A DNA stretch of 64,000 nucleotides from Zantedeschia hybrid cultivar. Lineage: Eukaryota > Streptophyta > Magnoliopsida > Alismatales > Araceae. Positions within the stretch are counted from its first letter, which is position 1. The number at the start of each line of letters is the position of its first letter. This document shows positions 46,980 through 58,513 of the stretch, piece by piece. Position numbers and translations under genes: made by a program. The notes under the pieces are model-generated. The model saw only the letters and a list, made by a program, of their open reading frames with translations, made no database searches and was not told the origin of the DNA. The stretch spans positions 57,283,129 through 57,347,128 of the forward strand of contig JARZZO010000009.1 in NCBI GenBank assembly GCA_030544215.1, given 5' to 3'.

Positions 46980-47093
46980 CTGTGTCGGTGTGGGAGTGAC
47001 ACAACGCCGGTGAAGGAGTGGTGGGGTGACTCCTAGAGAGAGGATCACCTGGTGTATCCCGGAGTATAGCTAGTACCGGTGTGGGAGTGGTAT
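46980..47093 (+). promoter_or_regulatory. Conserved-loop stem-loops in the second LTR
   Basis: TGTGTC-GGTGTGGGAGT-GACACA is at 46981-47003 and GTACC-GGTGTGGGAGT-GGTAT at 47073-47093. In the second, the outer pair has become G-U, which RNA tolerates. The middle copy has a changed loop, GGTGAAGGAGT. Confidence 0.65.
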
Positions 47094-47821
47094 ATTCGGA
47101 GTGTCACTCGTGGCTGGGAGGAGGCAGAACCACCTAGAGCTAGATAGGCTGGAGTAGCCAGCTCGCTATTCGAGGGGTTGATGTTCCGTCCCAGCGAGTC
47201 GGTGTTTTCCGCGGTCGGTTGTGTGGTTTGTGTGTTTAGCCGAGTCGTTGGTTGTGGACTCCGTGGTGGAATGGTTTCAGAGTTGTGCCTGTTGCATTTA
47301 TGAATGCATATGTTTCATATCGGAATTTGGGAATCTTTGGGAGTTGTGCTTACTGCTTTACTTATTTAATTGTCTATATTTGTGTTGATGCACTTGTGGG
47401 TGCGTTAGTGGGTGGTGGGGATCGGAGGATTCCTACTGAGTCTATTTCGATGAGATTCACCCCTGCGGTTTTCAGGTGAGGGTTCCCGGCAAGCGTAGCG
47501 TGGAGGGTTCCGTCTTGGGTTGCGCATCAGCGGCCACTGTTCCGAGATATACCCCAATGTAATTGTTATTTCCTTTTCAGGCATGTATGTATAATTATTT
47601 CTTTTCAGTTGGAATATGTAATTATTTGTTGAGTCGAGTCGAATTGTAATAATTTTTAATTCCTACACTTCCTTTACAATTCGATGTATTGTGGATTGTT
47701 TAGCTTAGTTTATCATTTATTTCTCAGACTTATTGAGATTCTGGTTTGGCTCCAAATTTTAATGATTCGGTACCCATTTAGTAATCGGATCCTTGATTAT
47801 AGGGTGGCGGGTCGTTACAGT

Positions 47822-47834
47822 TGGTATCAGAGCA
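47822..47834 (+). promoter_or_regulatory. Primer binding site for initiator tRNA-Met
   Basis: TGGTATCAGAGCA begins two bases after the LTR end, as in the element at 18964. Confidence 0.92.
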
Positions 47835-47975
47835 TTCGGTCTGGCAAATAGATGAATAACTAGGTTAAATACTATAATTTCATCAAATAAATACATTATC
47901 CAGTGCAGGCATGGCGGTAGTGTAGGTTTTGGATTCTAATTAGAAATTTTCGATTCTTGTGACTGTAGGCGATAA

Positions 47976-48354
47976 GATGGCTCATAGGAAGAGAGTGCCA
48001 GTTATTAGGGAGCAGGGAGATGTTCCTAGCGGGTTTGAGGCCGGTAGGCCGAATATGGAGCATTTTATGGAGGTTATGATGGATACGATGACTAGATATC
48101 AGACTCGAGACCCTAGTGAGAGTTCTAGTACTTGGAGAGGGCCTTCGGCTGCTTTGGAGAGATTCCTGAAGTTGAAGCTGCCTCATTTTACCGGCTGTCT
48201 CAACCCTGATGAGGCCGTTCATTGGCTGAAGGAGTTAGAGAAGACTTTTGATACCATGGACTGTGAGGCAGTTGAGAGGACTCTATTGGCTACCTTCATG
48301 TTGAAGGATGATGCCAACGGCCTCCTTAGCGTTTACACTCGAAGGAAGTTATAG
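47976..48354 (+). pseudogene. Truncated gag of the second Tekay-like element
   Basis: From ATG 47976 the protein follows the gag of the first element (REQGDVPSGFEAG, DTMTRYQTRDPSESSS, then PHFTGCLNPDEAVHWL) up to MLKDDA at about 48315. Homology then stops abruptly and the frame ends at 48354 in unrelated sequence. The rest of the element is missing, so the break at about 48315 is a deletion or insertion junction. Confidence 0.88.
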
Positions 48355-50755
48355 TGGATTACTCGATTACAACACGTTGAGGTACGTCTCCAAGCAATAC
48401 AACACCGAGAGAAGTCATGGAAAAAGAATTTCTATATGTAAAAGTGCCCAGTGGGCTACATGATAGAATTATGCCTGAGATTAGGGCGGACCGGCCGTCT
48501 CGTCCCTTAACGGAGCCCAAGACATATAATGTGGCAAGCTAGCATAAATCAAATGGAATGGGAGATTGCTTGACAAATTTGACAAGGTACCTCGAATACC
48601 CTGTCGATTAACATCCATCCTGTTTGGATCCAGAGAAGATTGGTCTTAGCAGATAGCTAGGCAGAAGCGGCACCTTCAATAGCGGCATCGGCAGCATCCT
48701 TGGAGGCAACAATGACACCTTCGGCGATGAGTTCTTTGAGATTCTCTGGTGAGGCGGTGTGGTTGACGGCTTCTGACCTCTCCCTATACACTCCTCAACT
48801 CCAGCCCCTGACATGTCCTCGTCGGAATGGTAGACCAAGTCTCCCTACTCGGGCAGCCCCAAGCCTTTGATGTTTGGGAAGAACTCTTGGCCCCGAGTGA
48901 CGTTCACTTGAAAGCTGGTAGAGAACCCCTTAGCCGCACCCTTGTCGTACCCGACAGTGTACTGCTCCAAACTGAACTCGACCTTCTCATCTAGGAACTC
49001 GGTCGAGGCTGATATTTGCTCACCGCTTTAGAAGTTGCCGTCTTCAGTAGCCGAGCACGGGCCCTAGCCACATCCAGATCCTCCTCGACTTTTTCCTCCT
49101 CTCGTCCACCACGAGGACTTGGGCCAGAGCATCCTTAAGGCTAGCCCCCAACTCTTCCTTCGCCTCCATAGCGCGCCGCACATCCACCTGGGACTCGTCT
49201 AGGGCCTACTGAAGATCTCAACATTGAGCCTTGAGCCTTTGCCTCTCTGTTTGGTGGTGGTCAAACTTGTTGGCCAAACGATAGGTCTAGACTATTGTTC
49301 CAAGGTCTGACTGAAAGGCCTTGATGGAGAGTTTGGAGTTTGGCCTCCGCTTCTCCCAGCTCTTCTCTATAAGAATGCACGCGGCCAAATCCAAGTCGTG
49401 CACCACATCCTCCTAGAAAAAGGTGTTGTAAGTGTATACCCTCCACGAAGGCGGGCACCACGGGACCGGATCTCGGGCTGGCAAAGGAGCCATTGGTGGT
49501 TTCGAATCGATTAGGGCACCCTCTCAAATGACAACACCTGCTGACGGCTGAGGGATTTCGACGGCTGCACCCCCTGGTTGCACACCACGGGGGTCTTCCC
49601 CATGTCCACTCGATGTCATTTCCTTATTTCTGATGAGCCTTGTCCCCTTTGGCACCCACCTAGGGTTGCCACTCGGCTGCTTTCCTCTACCTCCGCATGT
49701 CCTCCAACTAGCGGTCACATTGGCGTCGCCCGCCATCAGACCCTGTAGGGGAATAACTTGGGGAATGTCAAAATACCCGAGAGAAGGCCCGACGTCAAGC
49801 CCGTGGACCACTGCAGGGGGAGGACCTCCCAGCATTGTCTCACCGCCTTCTCCTCTGTCAGCCTAAGCTGCCTCCTGTGCGGTAAGAGCAGCTCGAACAA
49901 ATGTTTTAGTTGAAAAATTAAGCAGATGGTCAATGAATGACCGAAAGAATCCCCTTGCAGGACTAAGAGGGACACTCACCCGAGACTCCCGCAGGGCGAG
50001 GCTAGACACCAATAAAGCCCTCTCGATGACTTTGAGATTGGCATCCATCACGAGTTGGGCTTGAGGATCGCCTTCCGTGGCTCCACATCTGGGAGAATCC
50101 GATATGTCAATGGGTGCTCTCACACGGGAGTAAATTTGAAGGTGCAGTGGAAGTCCCAAAGGGGTATCACTTCGGATCTCGGGTCATGAGGAAAAATGGT
50201 TTTTCTATGATTTGTGACTCGAGGTAGTAGATGCTTAGGATGACGCAAAAGGAAAGTTAGCTTTCCCCTGAACCTTACCTTTATTGGGGAAAGCCAACTA
50301 GATCCCCTGCATCCTCCACTTGCCTAGGAGATTGAGAGATGCTAAAACGCTCTGTTATAATGACTGATCAAAGGCACCGTCAGAAGTCAAAGGGACGTGC
50401 ACCATCATGGCGACTCAAGACATCTTCTCGCCCACAGAACTACACCACATGTATGTCCGTCACATCCAATACCATTCAAAGGGAGCGAGAGGCAGGGGGA
50501 CATCATCCCCTTCTTTAAACGGACGTCCTTTTGGCATACAGCCGGCACCTCGTTTTCCACATCCATCGGTCTTATTAACCCTTTTCAGGCATCCCACTTT
50601 GTATCACTCCCACTTTTGAATCTCAAAACTGGGAGTGAGGTGGCCAATGATGAGGGGTGATCGGAATTTGGCCCAATCAGGCCCAACTAGTGGAAGGTCC
50701 AAGAACTAGTGGCCTAGAGGTTAAGGTTCACAGAGGGAGGGCTCTAGTTCCCGGG
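48355..50755 (-). pseudogene. Remains of a coiled-coil TE protein (gypsy-type transposon family?)
   Basis: The - strand carries broken frames from about 50200 down to 48600. In order: PLGLPLHLQIYSRV, then a low-complexity linker, WCPPSWRVYTYNTFF, a DVVHDLDLAACI-type segment, a charged coiled coil (MEAKEELGASLKDALAQV, VEEDLDVARARARLLK), and an acidic end with VYHSDEDMSGAG. This layout resembles plant proteins labelled putative gypsy-type transposon. Several stops and frame changes are present. The family name is tentative. Confidence 0.4.
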
Positions 50756-52930
50756 TGTGAGTGTTCAAATTAGGGTGTGTGATTATCATGAAAATTTATA
50801 TTGATTATGTGACAAATAAACCTATTAAAAACTAAGTGAATGTGATCGCCAGAAACTTTTAACTAAAAAGTTCCAAAAGAAAAGATTGATCGTCTACCTG
50901 TTTCAGAATTGGGAGATGTTGGAGTCCTTGATTCCCCTCCTTCAACCGGCTGAAGGAAAAGAGCCCTTCTGACTTTGTTCTTGCTTTGGATGCTTATGGG
51001 GTTTTGAAGATCGTTTAGATTTCCTTTCCTTGTTGACTCTCTCTTCTTGATCTTTTTTTTTGAACCTTGCAAAAAGTGAAAAGAAAGAAAGAACAATAAG
51101 AACTCAAATAGATGTAGTATCTATTCTAATGAAGATTCTAATCATGCAACTTGAATAAATGAACTCACTTGTTTGATGGTCTTTTAAACCCCTTTAAACA
51201 AATATGTTTGAAATTATGCTAGTGAGTGTGTGTTGCATGGAGTGATGTGATGAATGAGATTTTGAACTAATATGATGATGAAACCAACAGAGATTAATAA
51301 AAAGAACTAATTTGGATGGCCTCTGTGAAGCCTTGGTCTTGAAAGCTCTTGAATGGACGAAGAACGGATGAAGAAAGGATGTAGACTCCGGGAAGTAGCA
51401 GCGCTTCGATCCTTTAGCGTTTGGACGTCGTCTCCTTCACTTTCGCCAAGATTCTTTACTCAATTTTCACTCAATTATCGCTATCATCACTCAAAATTAC
51501 TAATCTTTCAAGAATTATTACTAACTTTTTAATGACCAAGGAGTTGGGTATTTATAGGTTTAAGTTCACGCATCCACGGTTACTAACAGATTAACATGAA
51601 AGAGTTTGAAGTTAATTCAACTAAGAAATAAATAAATACAGCCTAATTCATCATTATTTGTAATTACCTAAAACGCGTCGCCCATGGGAGATGTCTTTTA
51701 GCTTAATTAAGATAAGGATAAACATCAGGGAGATGAAGCAGAAACACATTAGGAGACCTAAATGGCGTCGTTCCAGGCAGACGTTTTTTAGCTAATTAAT
51801 AAACTAATTAAAATTCAAAGTTAAATATTAAATATGAATAAACTCTAAATGACGTCTACACATGTTGACGTCTTTTAGACTTTTTCATATTTGATTAAAA
51901 TTTGAGTTAAAATTAACTTAAATTATGTCTGTCTGATCCGATACTTTTTAGATAATTAATCCAAAAGATTAATAAAAATTAATTAATGATTAAATATCAG
52001 ACCACTTTGAGACAATATTATATGATATGAAATTTATTCAAAATGATGTCAAAATTAGCGTGTCAAGCTGATGCCAAGGTGTGATGAGACAAGCTCTCAA
52101 CATCACATGATTAGAATTTTTCTCAAAACTTTCAATGAAGATAACTCAAGAATATTGATGAAATCAATCCTGTCTGGATGAGATAGACAAGAAAATAAAA
52201 TAAGGTCGATCAACCTCCACGATTGGGAAGTACCCTAGGTCACAAACCCTGCAGGTTTCATCATGGGGAGCGATTGCCAGCCAATGTGGACGTGCTGCAG
52301 CCATGATGGATCTTAAAAGAAAACAAGAAATATTTGAGATAAAGAATCTAAGAAATGATAGAATTCTAAGGATATCTTCAAGCGAACCTCAAAGATAATC
52401 AAGATACTCAATTCAGAATGGAATATTTCATATCATGTTAGGAATTATTTGATCAATAGTCTAAAACTTAATCAGTAATTAATTCTTATCACAATTATAT
52501 CAAAGTCCTACATGATGCATGATGGGCTAAAAGAAAAATATAAAGTCAAATGAAATATAAATTAATCAAGGATAATATTGTTAAATTGTCATTAATGAGT
52601 CAAAATACCAATTCTTGTAATTTAGTGCTAAGCCAAAGCTCGTTTATCCACGCACCGTTTCACAAAAGTGGAGCCATCGTCCTTACTAATTAACAATTTA
52701 ACGGCCTATCCGTGCGATTAAGAATTCTCTGGAATTATCACTGTTTTTTTTGTTGAAGGGGAACTCAAATTCCAGTTTCATTAAAATCACAAGGTCCTTG
52801 ATATAGTCTAATAAATATTTAACATATAGTAATGCTAATACAAATTAATCATATGAAAGAGTACAAGGGATAGAGATAACCGTCTTTTTAACTACTGTCG
52901 GGACTCATAAACTCCCACGGTGGGATCTTC
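50756..52930 (-). repeat. LTR of the Tat-like element (right border uncertain)
   Basis: It starts TGTGAGTGTTCAAATTAGG. It is collinear with 62668-64000 (for example GATCGCCAGAAACTTTTAAC, the AACCGGCTGAAGG-AAAGAGCC block, and AATTATCAGACCA-type sequence near 52000). The match can only be followed to about 52060 because the other copy leaves the window. At about 52745 a T8 run and following sequence look like a LINE 3' end on the - strand. Confidence 0.7.
51665..51885. repeat. Dyad cluster, three units, in the Tat-like LTR
   Basis: Units are GCGTC-GCCCATGGGA-GATGTC, GGCGTC-GTTCCAGGCA-GACGTT and GACGTC-TACACATGTT-GACGTC, each bordered by AAA/TTT and separated by about 80-90 bp. Spacing is the same as in the Tekay-like LTRs although the elements are of different lineages. 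Confidence 0.8.
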
Positions 52931-53063
52931 TTTGAATTTTCAGCTTCATTTGGATTTTCCTGAATTTTCTGCACTAAAACATTATCAGTAACTTCAAGCA
53001 AGTGCATTATTTAAGCATGAAATCTGTAAAAATATTGAATTTCGGGCAAATAGCAGAAAACCC

Positions 53064-53137
53064 TGAAACGCGTCGTGTCGCGCTGACACCATTAAGTCCA
53101 GTTAAAACACGTCGCTATTCAACGACGCCTTTCAGTC
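53064..53137. repeat. Dyad pair just upstream of the antisense promoter
   Basis: GCGTC-GTGTCGCGCT-GACACC and ACGTC-GCTATTCAAC-GACGCC, about 37 bp apart, lie 100-170 bp upstream of the TATA box at 53235. Confidence 0.8.
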
Positions 53138-53234
53138 GCAAAAACAGGTTTTGGCTAACTTCTACCCGGATTCCAACTCTCTCTATACTCATCCCTTCTC
53201 CAATTCGGAAAAGTCTCTTTAGAATCGCAAATCC

Positions 53235-53246
53235 CTCTATATAAAC
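53235..53246 (+). promoter_or_regulatory. TATA box of the antisense DUF7745-like gene
   Basis: CTCTATATAAAC lies 115-126 bp before the ATG at 53361, a normal plant TATA-to-start distance with a short leader. Confidence 0.6.
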
Positions 53247-53360
53247 TCCATTAACTTGTATTAAGGCAATTCCAACACAAATCTAGAGATTGAAACAAGG
53301 GATTTTCTTCAAAGTTCAAGGATTTTCAAGGTTTCAAGAAGGAAAAGCTTCAAGAACAAG

Positions 53361-54770
53361 ATGGATTCTTCAAGCAAAAGGATGAAGAAGAAGACGCTAA
53401 AGAAGCTCTCCAACGTGAAAGATCATCTAAGTGGAAGAGATCCTAACCTCCAAGTAAGTTAAATCCTTTCTCCTTTCAATCCTTCTTCTTCAATTTTCTT
53501 TTTTCTCTATATTCTTCAAGTTCTTCATAGCAATTCTCCTTTCTATTTTCTAGGCATATCCTTTGTTTTCCGGTCTAAAGAAATTCACATCTCTCCCTTG
53601 GATCCGTAAGCTTGCTAAAAGTATTATTATTTCCATGTAATCTTTTGTTTCCAAGTGGAACATCCAAAGTCTAGTAGTCCATACAAAGCATTACAAAAGT
53701 TCAAACGTGGACTGGGCAGCTATGGGTGCTTTGATTGAATTATGGCATCCTCAAACCATGCTTTCCTTTTTCCTGAATTTGAATGCACTATTCTTCTAGA
53801 AGAGGTTGAACTCTTATTGGGCCTTCCCAAGATCAAGTTGAACAGTGATGAACTTATCCTGAATAAGATGACTTTGATGAGGGAAAAGATTACAGGTCAA
53901 CAATTGTTGATGAAGATCATGAAGGATCCAAAAGAAGTTAAAGGATGCCTCACCAAGAAAGGAATCAGTCTTGCAAAGCTAGCAGAGTGGACTTTGTACA
54001 AGATTGAAGATCTTAGAGAGGATCACACTGAGAACGTGATGAAAGCTTTCACCACGTGCCTAGCTGGAGCTTTGTTCTTTCCTGCTCAAGACAACATAGT
54101 AGAAGATGATCAAGTCAGTGCAATCTGCGAGATTTTTGAGGGAAGACAGATCGGCACAGCGATTCTAGCCTATCTCTACAGTGGGCTCTCTACAGCGTCT
54201 ACAGGTCAGCCTCCCTATAGTTGTATGCTACTCTTCGCTCTGTGGGTTGAGTTGCACTTCAAGTTTGAATATCACACTAGGAATTCTGCAAGACCATCTC
54301 AAATATATCAGAATAGCCCGATCTTCCATATCTCCAACATTGTGAAATTCAATGAGAAGATGATCAATCGAGTGCCTAAACTCAAGACTCGAGCTGACTG
54401 GAGAGATTATCTGAGAACAATGTCATCAAATGGGTTCGACTCTTCAGCTCTTGCTCTCGTAGGAAAGTCCATTCGAGTGTGTCGCGCAGTAGGTGCAGAA
54501 CTTAAACTGATCGAGGCTACTGAGTTCATGCTGTACAATCCTCATCGATGTCATATTCAACTTAGCCTGCCTCGCTATGAATTCTTTGAATTTTCCCATA
54601 CATCTCCAATCAAGAAGCATGCCTTGGAATCCGATGAAGACTTTGAAGCCACTGAACTTATAGTCACACTGTGGAATATTAGCTTCAATTATCGTGCAAG
54701 ATCCTCTGAGAATAGAGATAGAGGATTATCTTATCCATATATAATGGGACTTTGGGAATTTCTTCCTTGA
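53361..54770 (+). pseudogene. DUF7745-like protein encoded antisense in the Tat-like element
   Basis: Exon 1 is 53361-53453 (MDSSSKRMKKK, lysine-rich) with donor GTAAGT. Exon 2 starts at 53554 after TTTTCTAG and runs to TGA 54770. Exon 2 has the family features WAAMGALIELWHP, then AFLFPEFECTILLEEVELLLGLP, a long helical region, and the closing SYPYIMGLWEF. A stop near 53637 and a one-base frameshift near 53745 break it; the open part is 342 codons. DUF7745 proteins resemble the plant mobile domain and usually occur in plant Ty3/gypsy elements; their function is unknown. It is on the + strand while the pol is on the - strand. Confidence 0.7.
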
Positions 54771-55015
54771 ATGTTCTTTCTTTTTTTTTCTTTTTATGAT
54801 TGATGTTATAAAGAATTGTTCCTTTACGCCTTGAAAATTCATCCTTAATCTTTTGTGGTTTGCCTAGAATTTTTTTTCTTAAGTAAAAACTTGATTTTTC
54901 CTTAAAATATTTCAATTCGGGTTTACTTAATGCAAAACGCATCCACTCAGAAAGACGCTTTTCAACCATAACTCATTTTCCAAAAATCAGATATTAATCC
55001 TTAAAATCCGAATTA

Positions 55016-55447
55016 TCCTTGAAACGCGTCCACACATGTAGACACCTTTCAATTAAAAATCTTTTTTAAAAAATCAGAGATTTATTCTTAAAAGCTGAAT
55101 AATCCTGAAAATGCGTCCCGATGTGTAGACGCCTTTAATCCAAAATCTTTTTTCCAAAATCAGAAATTAATCCATAAAACACGTCTACATGTGTAGACGC
55201 CTTTCAATTCTCTCTCTTACTCTTCACCAGAATCTGTCATTAATTCTGTGATTAATCCACTGAAACATGTCCTGAGATGTAGACGCATTTAATCATCATG
55301 CCTTGTACGGCTCTGCACAGAATTCACGGTTTAAACTGAAACGCGTCGCTCTGTGAAGACGTCTTTTGATCAATTTCAAACACCTGCCTTGCTGCCTCAG
55401 TTTATGCACTTTGAATGGCGTCGCTGTCCACCGACGCGTTTCAAACT
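55016..55447. repeat. Dyad cluster, six units, between the two antisense genes
   Basis: Units lie near 55024, 55111, 55181, 55266, 55343 and 55419. The first four have similar spacers around CACATGTGTA (CACACATGTA, CCGATGTGTA, TACATGTGTA, CTGAGATGTA). The 75-85 bp between successive units recurs as a loose tandem repeat (CTTTCAATT-AAAATC-CAGA-TTAAT). Unlike in the Tekay-like LTRs, the spacer is partly conserved here. Confidence 0.82.
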
Positions 55448-55688
55448 TCTCTTATAGAACTGCGCGAGCCCGAGCTTCCTTCCTCATTCTTCCTAAAACT
55501 TCTCTCTCTCCAGCGATTTCCTCCCTTCCCCGGCCATCTTTCTGCTTCTTCTGGTGACTTTCCTCCTCTCTAGCAGTTATTTCTACAACCACCACATCCT
55601 TTCTTAGCTTTCTCTCCCGAGCTCTTCTCTCAAGCTCTTTCCTATCCGAACTCTTTCATTCTCTCTTGTTCCTCTCTCTTGAAAGCCC

Positions 55689-58513
55689 ATGGAGAGAGGA
55701 GAAGGATCACGAGGGAAACGCCGACGTGCCGTGCGCGTAGTGAGGAGGGAGGAGCACGAGGCGGCTCTTCCTGAGGAGGGTATCGCTTTAGAAGCGGCGG
55801 TGGCTATGCTAGAAGAGGAAATCCCTCCATCGGCGGTGATCAAGGGAGGAGAAGAAGAAGAGGAAGCCCTACACTTGGTAAGTTTCCTGTGGAATGAATT
55901 TTTGATTGAATGGAATGAGGGAAATGAGAGGAAAGGGGTTCTTTCGAAGAACCTGAAATTGGTCTTGAATGGCGTCTAGACCAGGTGACGCCTTTCAAAG
56001 GGCGTCGCCATGGTCCGACGCCATTCAGTCCAAAATTTGATTTTTAAGTAGATTAGAAAACGGGTTTAAATGGCGTCAAGGGTTGTGGACGCTTTTCAAT
56101 GGGCGTCCATCTTGCTCGACGCCTTATCATTATAGTATTTTTATTGACTTTTGATGTCCACTAACTGATGGAATTTTCTTGTTTTATTTGCAGGGGATGA
56201 TGAGAGCCAGAATATCCTGGGATTTAGTTATAGGAGCCTACCGAGGACTTTCGGACTTCCAGAAGGCGCGCTTGCGCCGGATGGGGTTCGGCAAGATCCT
56301 CAAGATCGAGCCATTCTGGCTTGATCTGGTACTGCTGCAGGCGCTCAGGGATCGTTGGAACGCAGAGAGTCGGGCATTCCTAATGTCCTGGGGTCACATG
56401 ATCCCATGTTTGGAGGATGTGGCTAGGATTACTGGCCTGAGAGTAGAGGGCTTACCGGTGAGCGGGGTGACCTACCCCGATTACCGTGGGATGGCGGAGG
56501 CCCTATTAGGTATAGAGGTCTCTACCCTAGATAGAGAGTCTAGGACCGTCCCCAGAGTGGAGGTAGTGGCCGCTCTAGGTTTAGTAGAGCCCCGACGTTG
56601 ATCAGATGAGACCCGGGAGGAGTTTAGGAGTAGACTAGCAGAGTCCTCCTCCGCAGTATATTGTAGCGACCCGAGTCATTAGGAGGAGGTAGATAGACAG
56701 CTTCGAGTCTTTTTAGATTTCTTTTTTGGTCGGTTGCTGTTCGGCACGAAGCGCGACCACATCCACTGTAGATTCCTGAGTCTTCTAGATGACTTAGAGA
56801 GTCTGCACCAGTATGCCTGGGGTGCGGCCCTCCTGGCCCACCTCTTCGCCGATCTCTCCGCGGTCACGTCGGACCGTGAGACCACCGTTAGCGACTTCTC
56901 GCCGTTTCTCCAGGTAAATTTCATTTTAATTATTTGTTTATGATTATGAAATGCGATGATATGATGCTTTTCTAACCTATATGCTCATGTATGCATGTGT
57001 GGAGTTACTACTATTTTCCGCTCGGCAGAGCGAGGATTGTGAGGCCGGACGCTGTCCCTTTGGCTCGCCGCTGGCAGCTCATCATGGACACGGCCCCATA
57101 GCATCATCAGCTGACGGCCCTCCGCCGTCAGTTCCTTGATTACCTGGAGCTTATGGTAAGTCTTTTATCATTTATGCAATGTTTCATTAGTTTATTTATA
57201 TGAATGCATCTAATTTATATGCAGGTGATCTGGCGCCCGTATATAAGTATGGGCGAGGAGGGCCAGCCGTGGGTGACGGCTGGCTGAAGGAGGTTCGGGA
57301 GGCAGATGTGGGTGCACTGCCTCAATGAAATTCAACCCCTCCGCCTGTGGCTCATAATGAGGACACTGGGCCTCCATCAAGAATGGATCGACGAGGAGGT
57401 CTCGGAAGGAGTAGGGAGGAGCATGAGGGGAAAACAAGCCCTCACGAACTGGCGTGCCAAGTTCCCGGAGCAATACGAGGACTGGCACCGCCGCGGTGTC
57501 TGAGTTGAGTCCCGTGCGGAGGATAGCACTGCCTATCTCCAGCAATATCGGGCCCACTACGCCGATCAGTTATGGCTGCTCCGACCTCTCGATGTAAGTA
57601 TGACTTTCATGCTTATTTCATTTTATTATTATCTTTAACTTATATTTTGTGAATGAATGTATGCATGTGTGGTATGCAGGATGCACGAGATGCCGTGATC
57701 ATCGACTTCCGGGCCCGCCTCCAGGATGCTGAGGCCCAGGTGGAGCAGGTCCAGAAGGAGCTTTTTGACTTGGTATGTATGCATGCTTATGAGTGTTTTA
57801 ATTAATTATTTGTTTTGACAATTAGCCACTGACGGTTGTCTTTTGATGCAGCGAGCTGTCTACACCCAGGCGGCTCCCCCTACTTATGGAGCCTCATCAT
57901 CTTTGGTGCCGTCTGCTGCTCGTGAGGCTGTCTTGGCTGACCTTCGAGGTCAGCTTGCTTCTGCCATCCGCCGGGCCTCCCAGGCTGAGGTGGATGCAAC
58001 GGCCCGAGTATGTCTTTAACCCTTACACAATGTATTTGCTTGAACTTGAATTGATTGATCTGATTGTGAAAATTCCTGTTGTAGGTTCATGAGCTTTAGC
58101 AGGCTCTCGAGCAGAGGGATGTAGAGTTGGCACAAGCTCGAGTTTTAGCCGCTTGCATTGCCGAATTAGAGGCTCAGGTGGCGCGCCTCTCCACTGGTGA
58201 CGTTGCACGACTCCAGGTTCGCTTGGAGATTCTGACCGAGGAGAGGGACCGAGATCGGGCTCGGATGGAGAGTCTCCAGGGCCGACTCTCAATAGCGGAG
58301 CACGAGCGCCAGAGTATCGAGGCGCGGTACCAACGTACGCGGCAGCGAGCGCTGGATCATGGTCAGGCGAGCGCCTTCACGGCCAGCATTGCTATATCTT
58401 CTGGCCAAGCAGGGCCGAGTGCTATGGGACCGCCACCGCCTCCGACTCGTGGGCCAGAGGGGCCTGATGAAGTGACGAGCCAATATGAGGGTGTCGGGGA
58501 GAGTCAGCCATGA
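55689..58513 (+). pseudogene. Plant mobile domain protein with coiled-coil tail, antisense in the Tat-like element
   Basis: Seven exons are inferred: 55689-55877, 56194-56913, about 56998-57155, 57225-57593, 57680-57772, 57852-58007, 58085-58513. Exon 1 is basic then acidic. Exon 2 carries the plant mobile domain (GFGKILKIEPFWLDL, WGHMIPCLEDVARITGL, YAWGAALLAHLF), and exon 3 continues it (WSYYYFPLGRARIV). Exons 5-7 form coiled coils (LQDAEAQVEQVQKEL and a heptad-rich stretch) with a Pro-rich end. Stops lie at 56599, 56680, about 57100, about 57270, 57501 and 58097; several fit C-to-T or G-to-A changes. The acceptor of exon 3 looks damaged. PMD proteins such as MAIL1/MAIN act in silencing; many PMD copies sit in TEs. 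The host role here is unknown. Confidence 0.78.
55962..56130. repeat. Two dyad pairs inside intron 1 of the PMD gene
   Basis: Units lie near 55971 and 56001 (spacers TAGACCAGGT, GCCATGGTCC) and near 56073 and 56103 (AAGGGTTGTG, CATCTTGCTC). Within each pair starts are 30 bp apart, joined by TTTCAAAG and TTTCAATG, giving four half-sites in a strict 15-bp register. They would be in the primary transcript of the antisense gene. Confidence 0.85.

Larger units (their letters stand above)
45875..47819 (+). repeat. 5' LTR of a second Tekay-like element (1945 bp)
   Basis: It starts TGTAAGGTCTGCGG and ends GGCGGGTCGTTACA, directly followed by a primer site. It has the same layout as the LTRs at 9.3 and 19 kb in opposite orientation: dyads, GC-rich block at 46393-46440, stem-loops at 46981-47093. 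Several dyads have lost CpGs (GGTGTC, AACGTC, GATGCG), so this copy is older. Confidence 0.88.

Noticed and set aside
55016..55447. CRISPR-like array (repeated arms with variable spacers)
   Set aside because: The repeats are short inverted half-sites with 10-bp spacers in a plant genome, units are not evenly repeated as whole direct repeats, and no cas-like genes exist.
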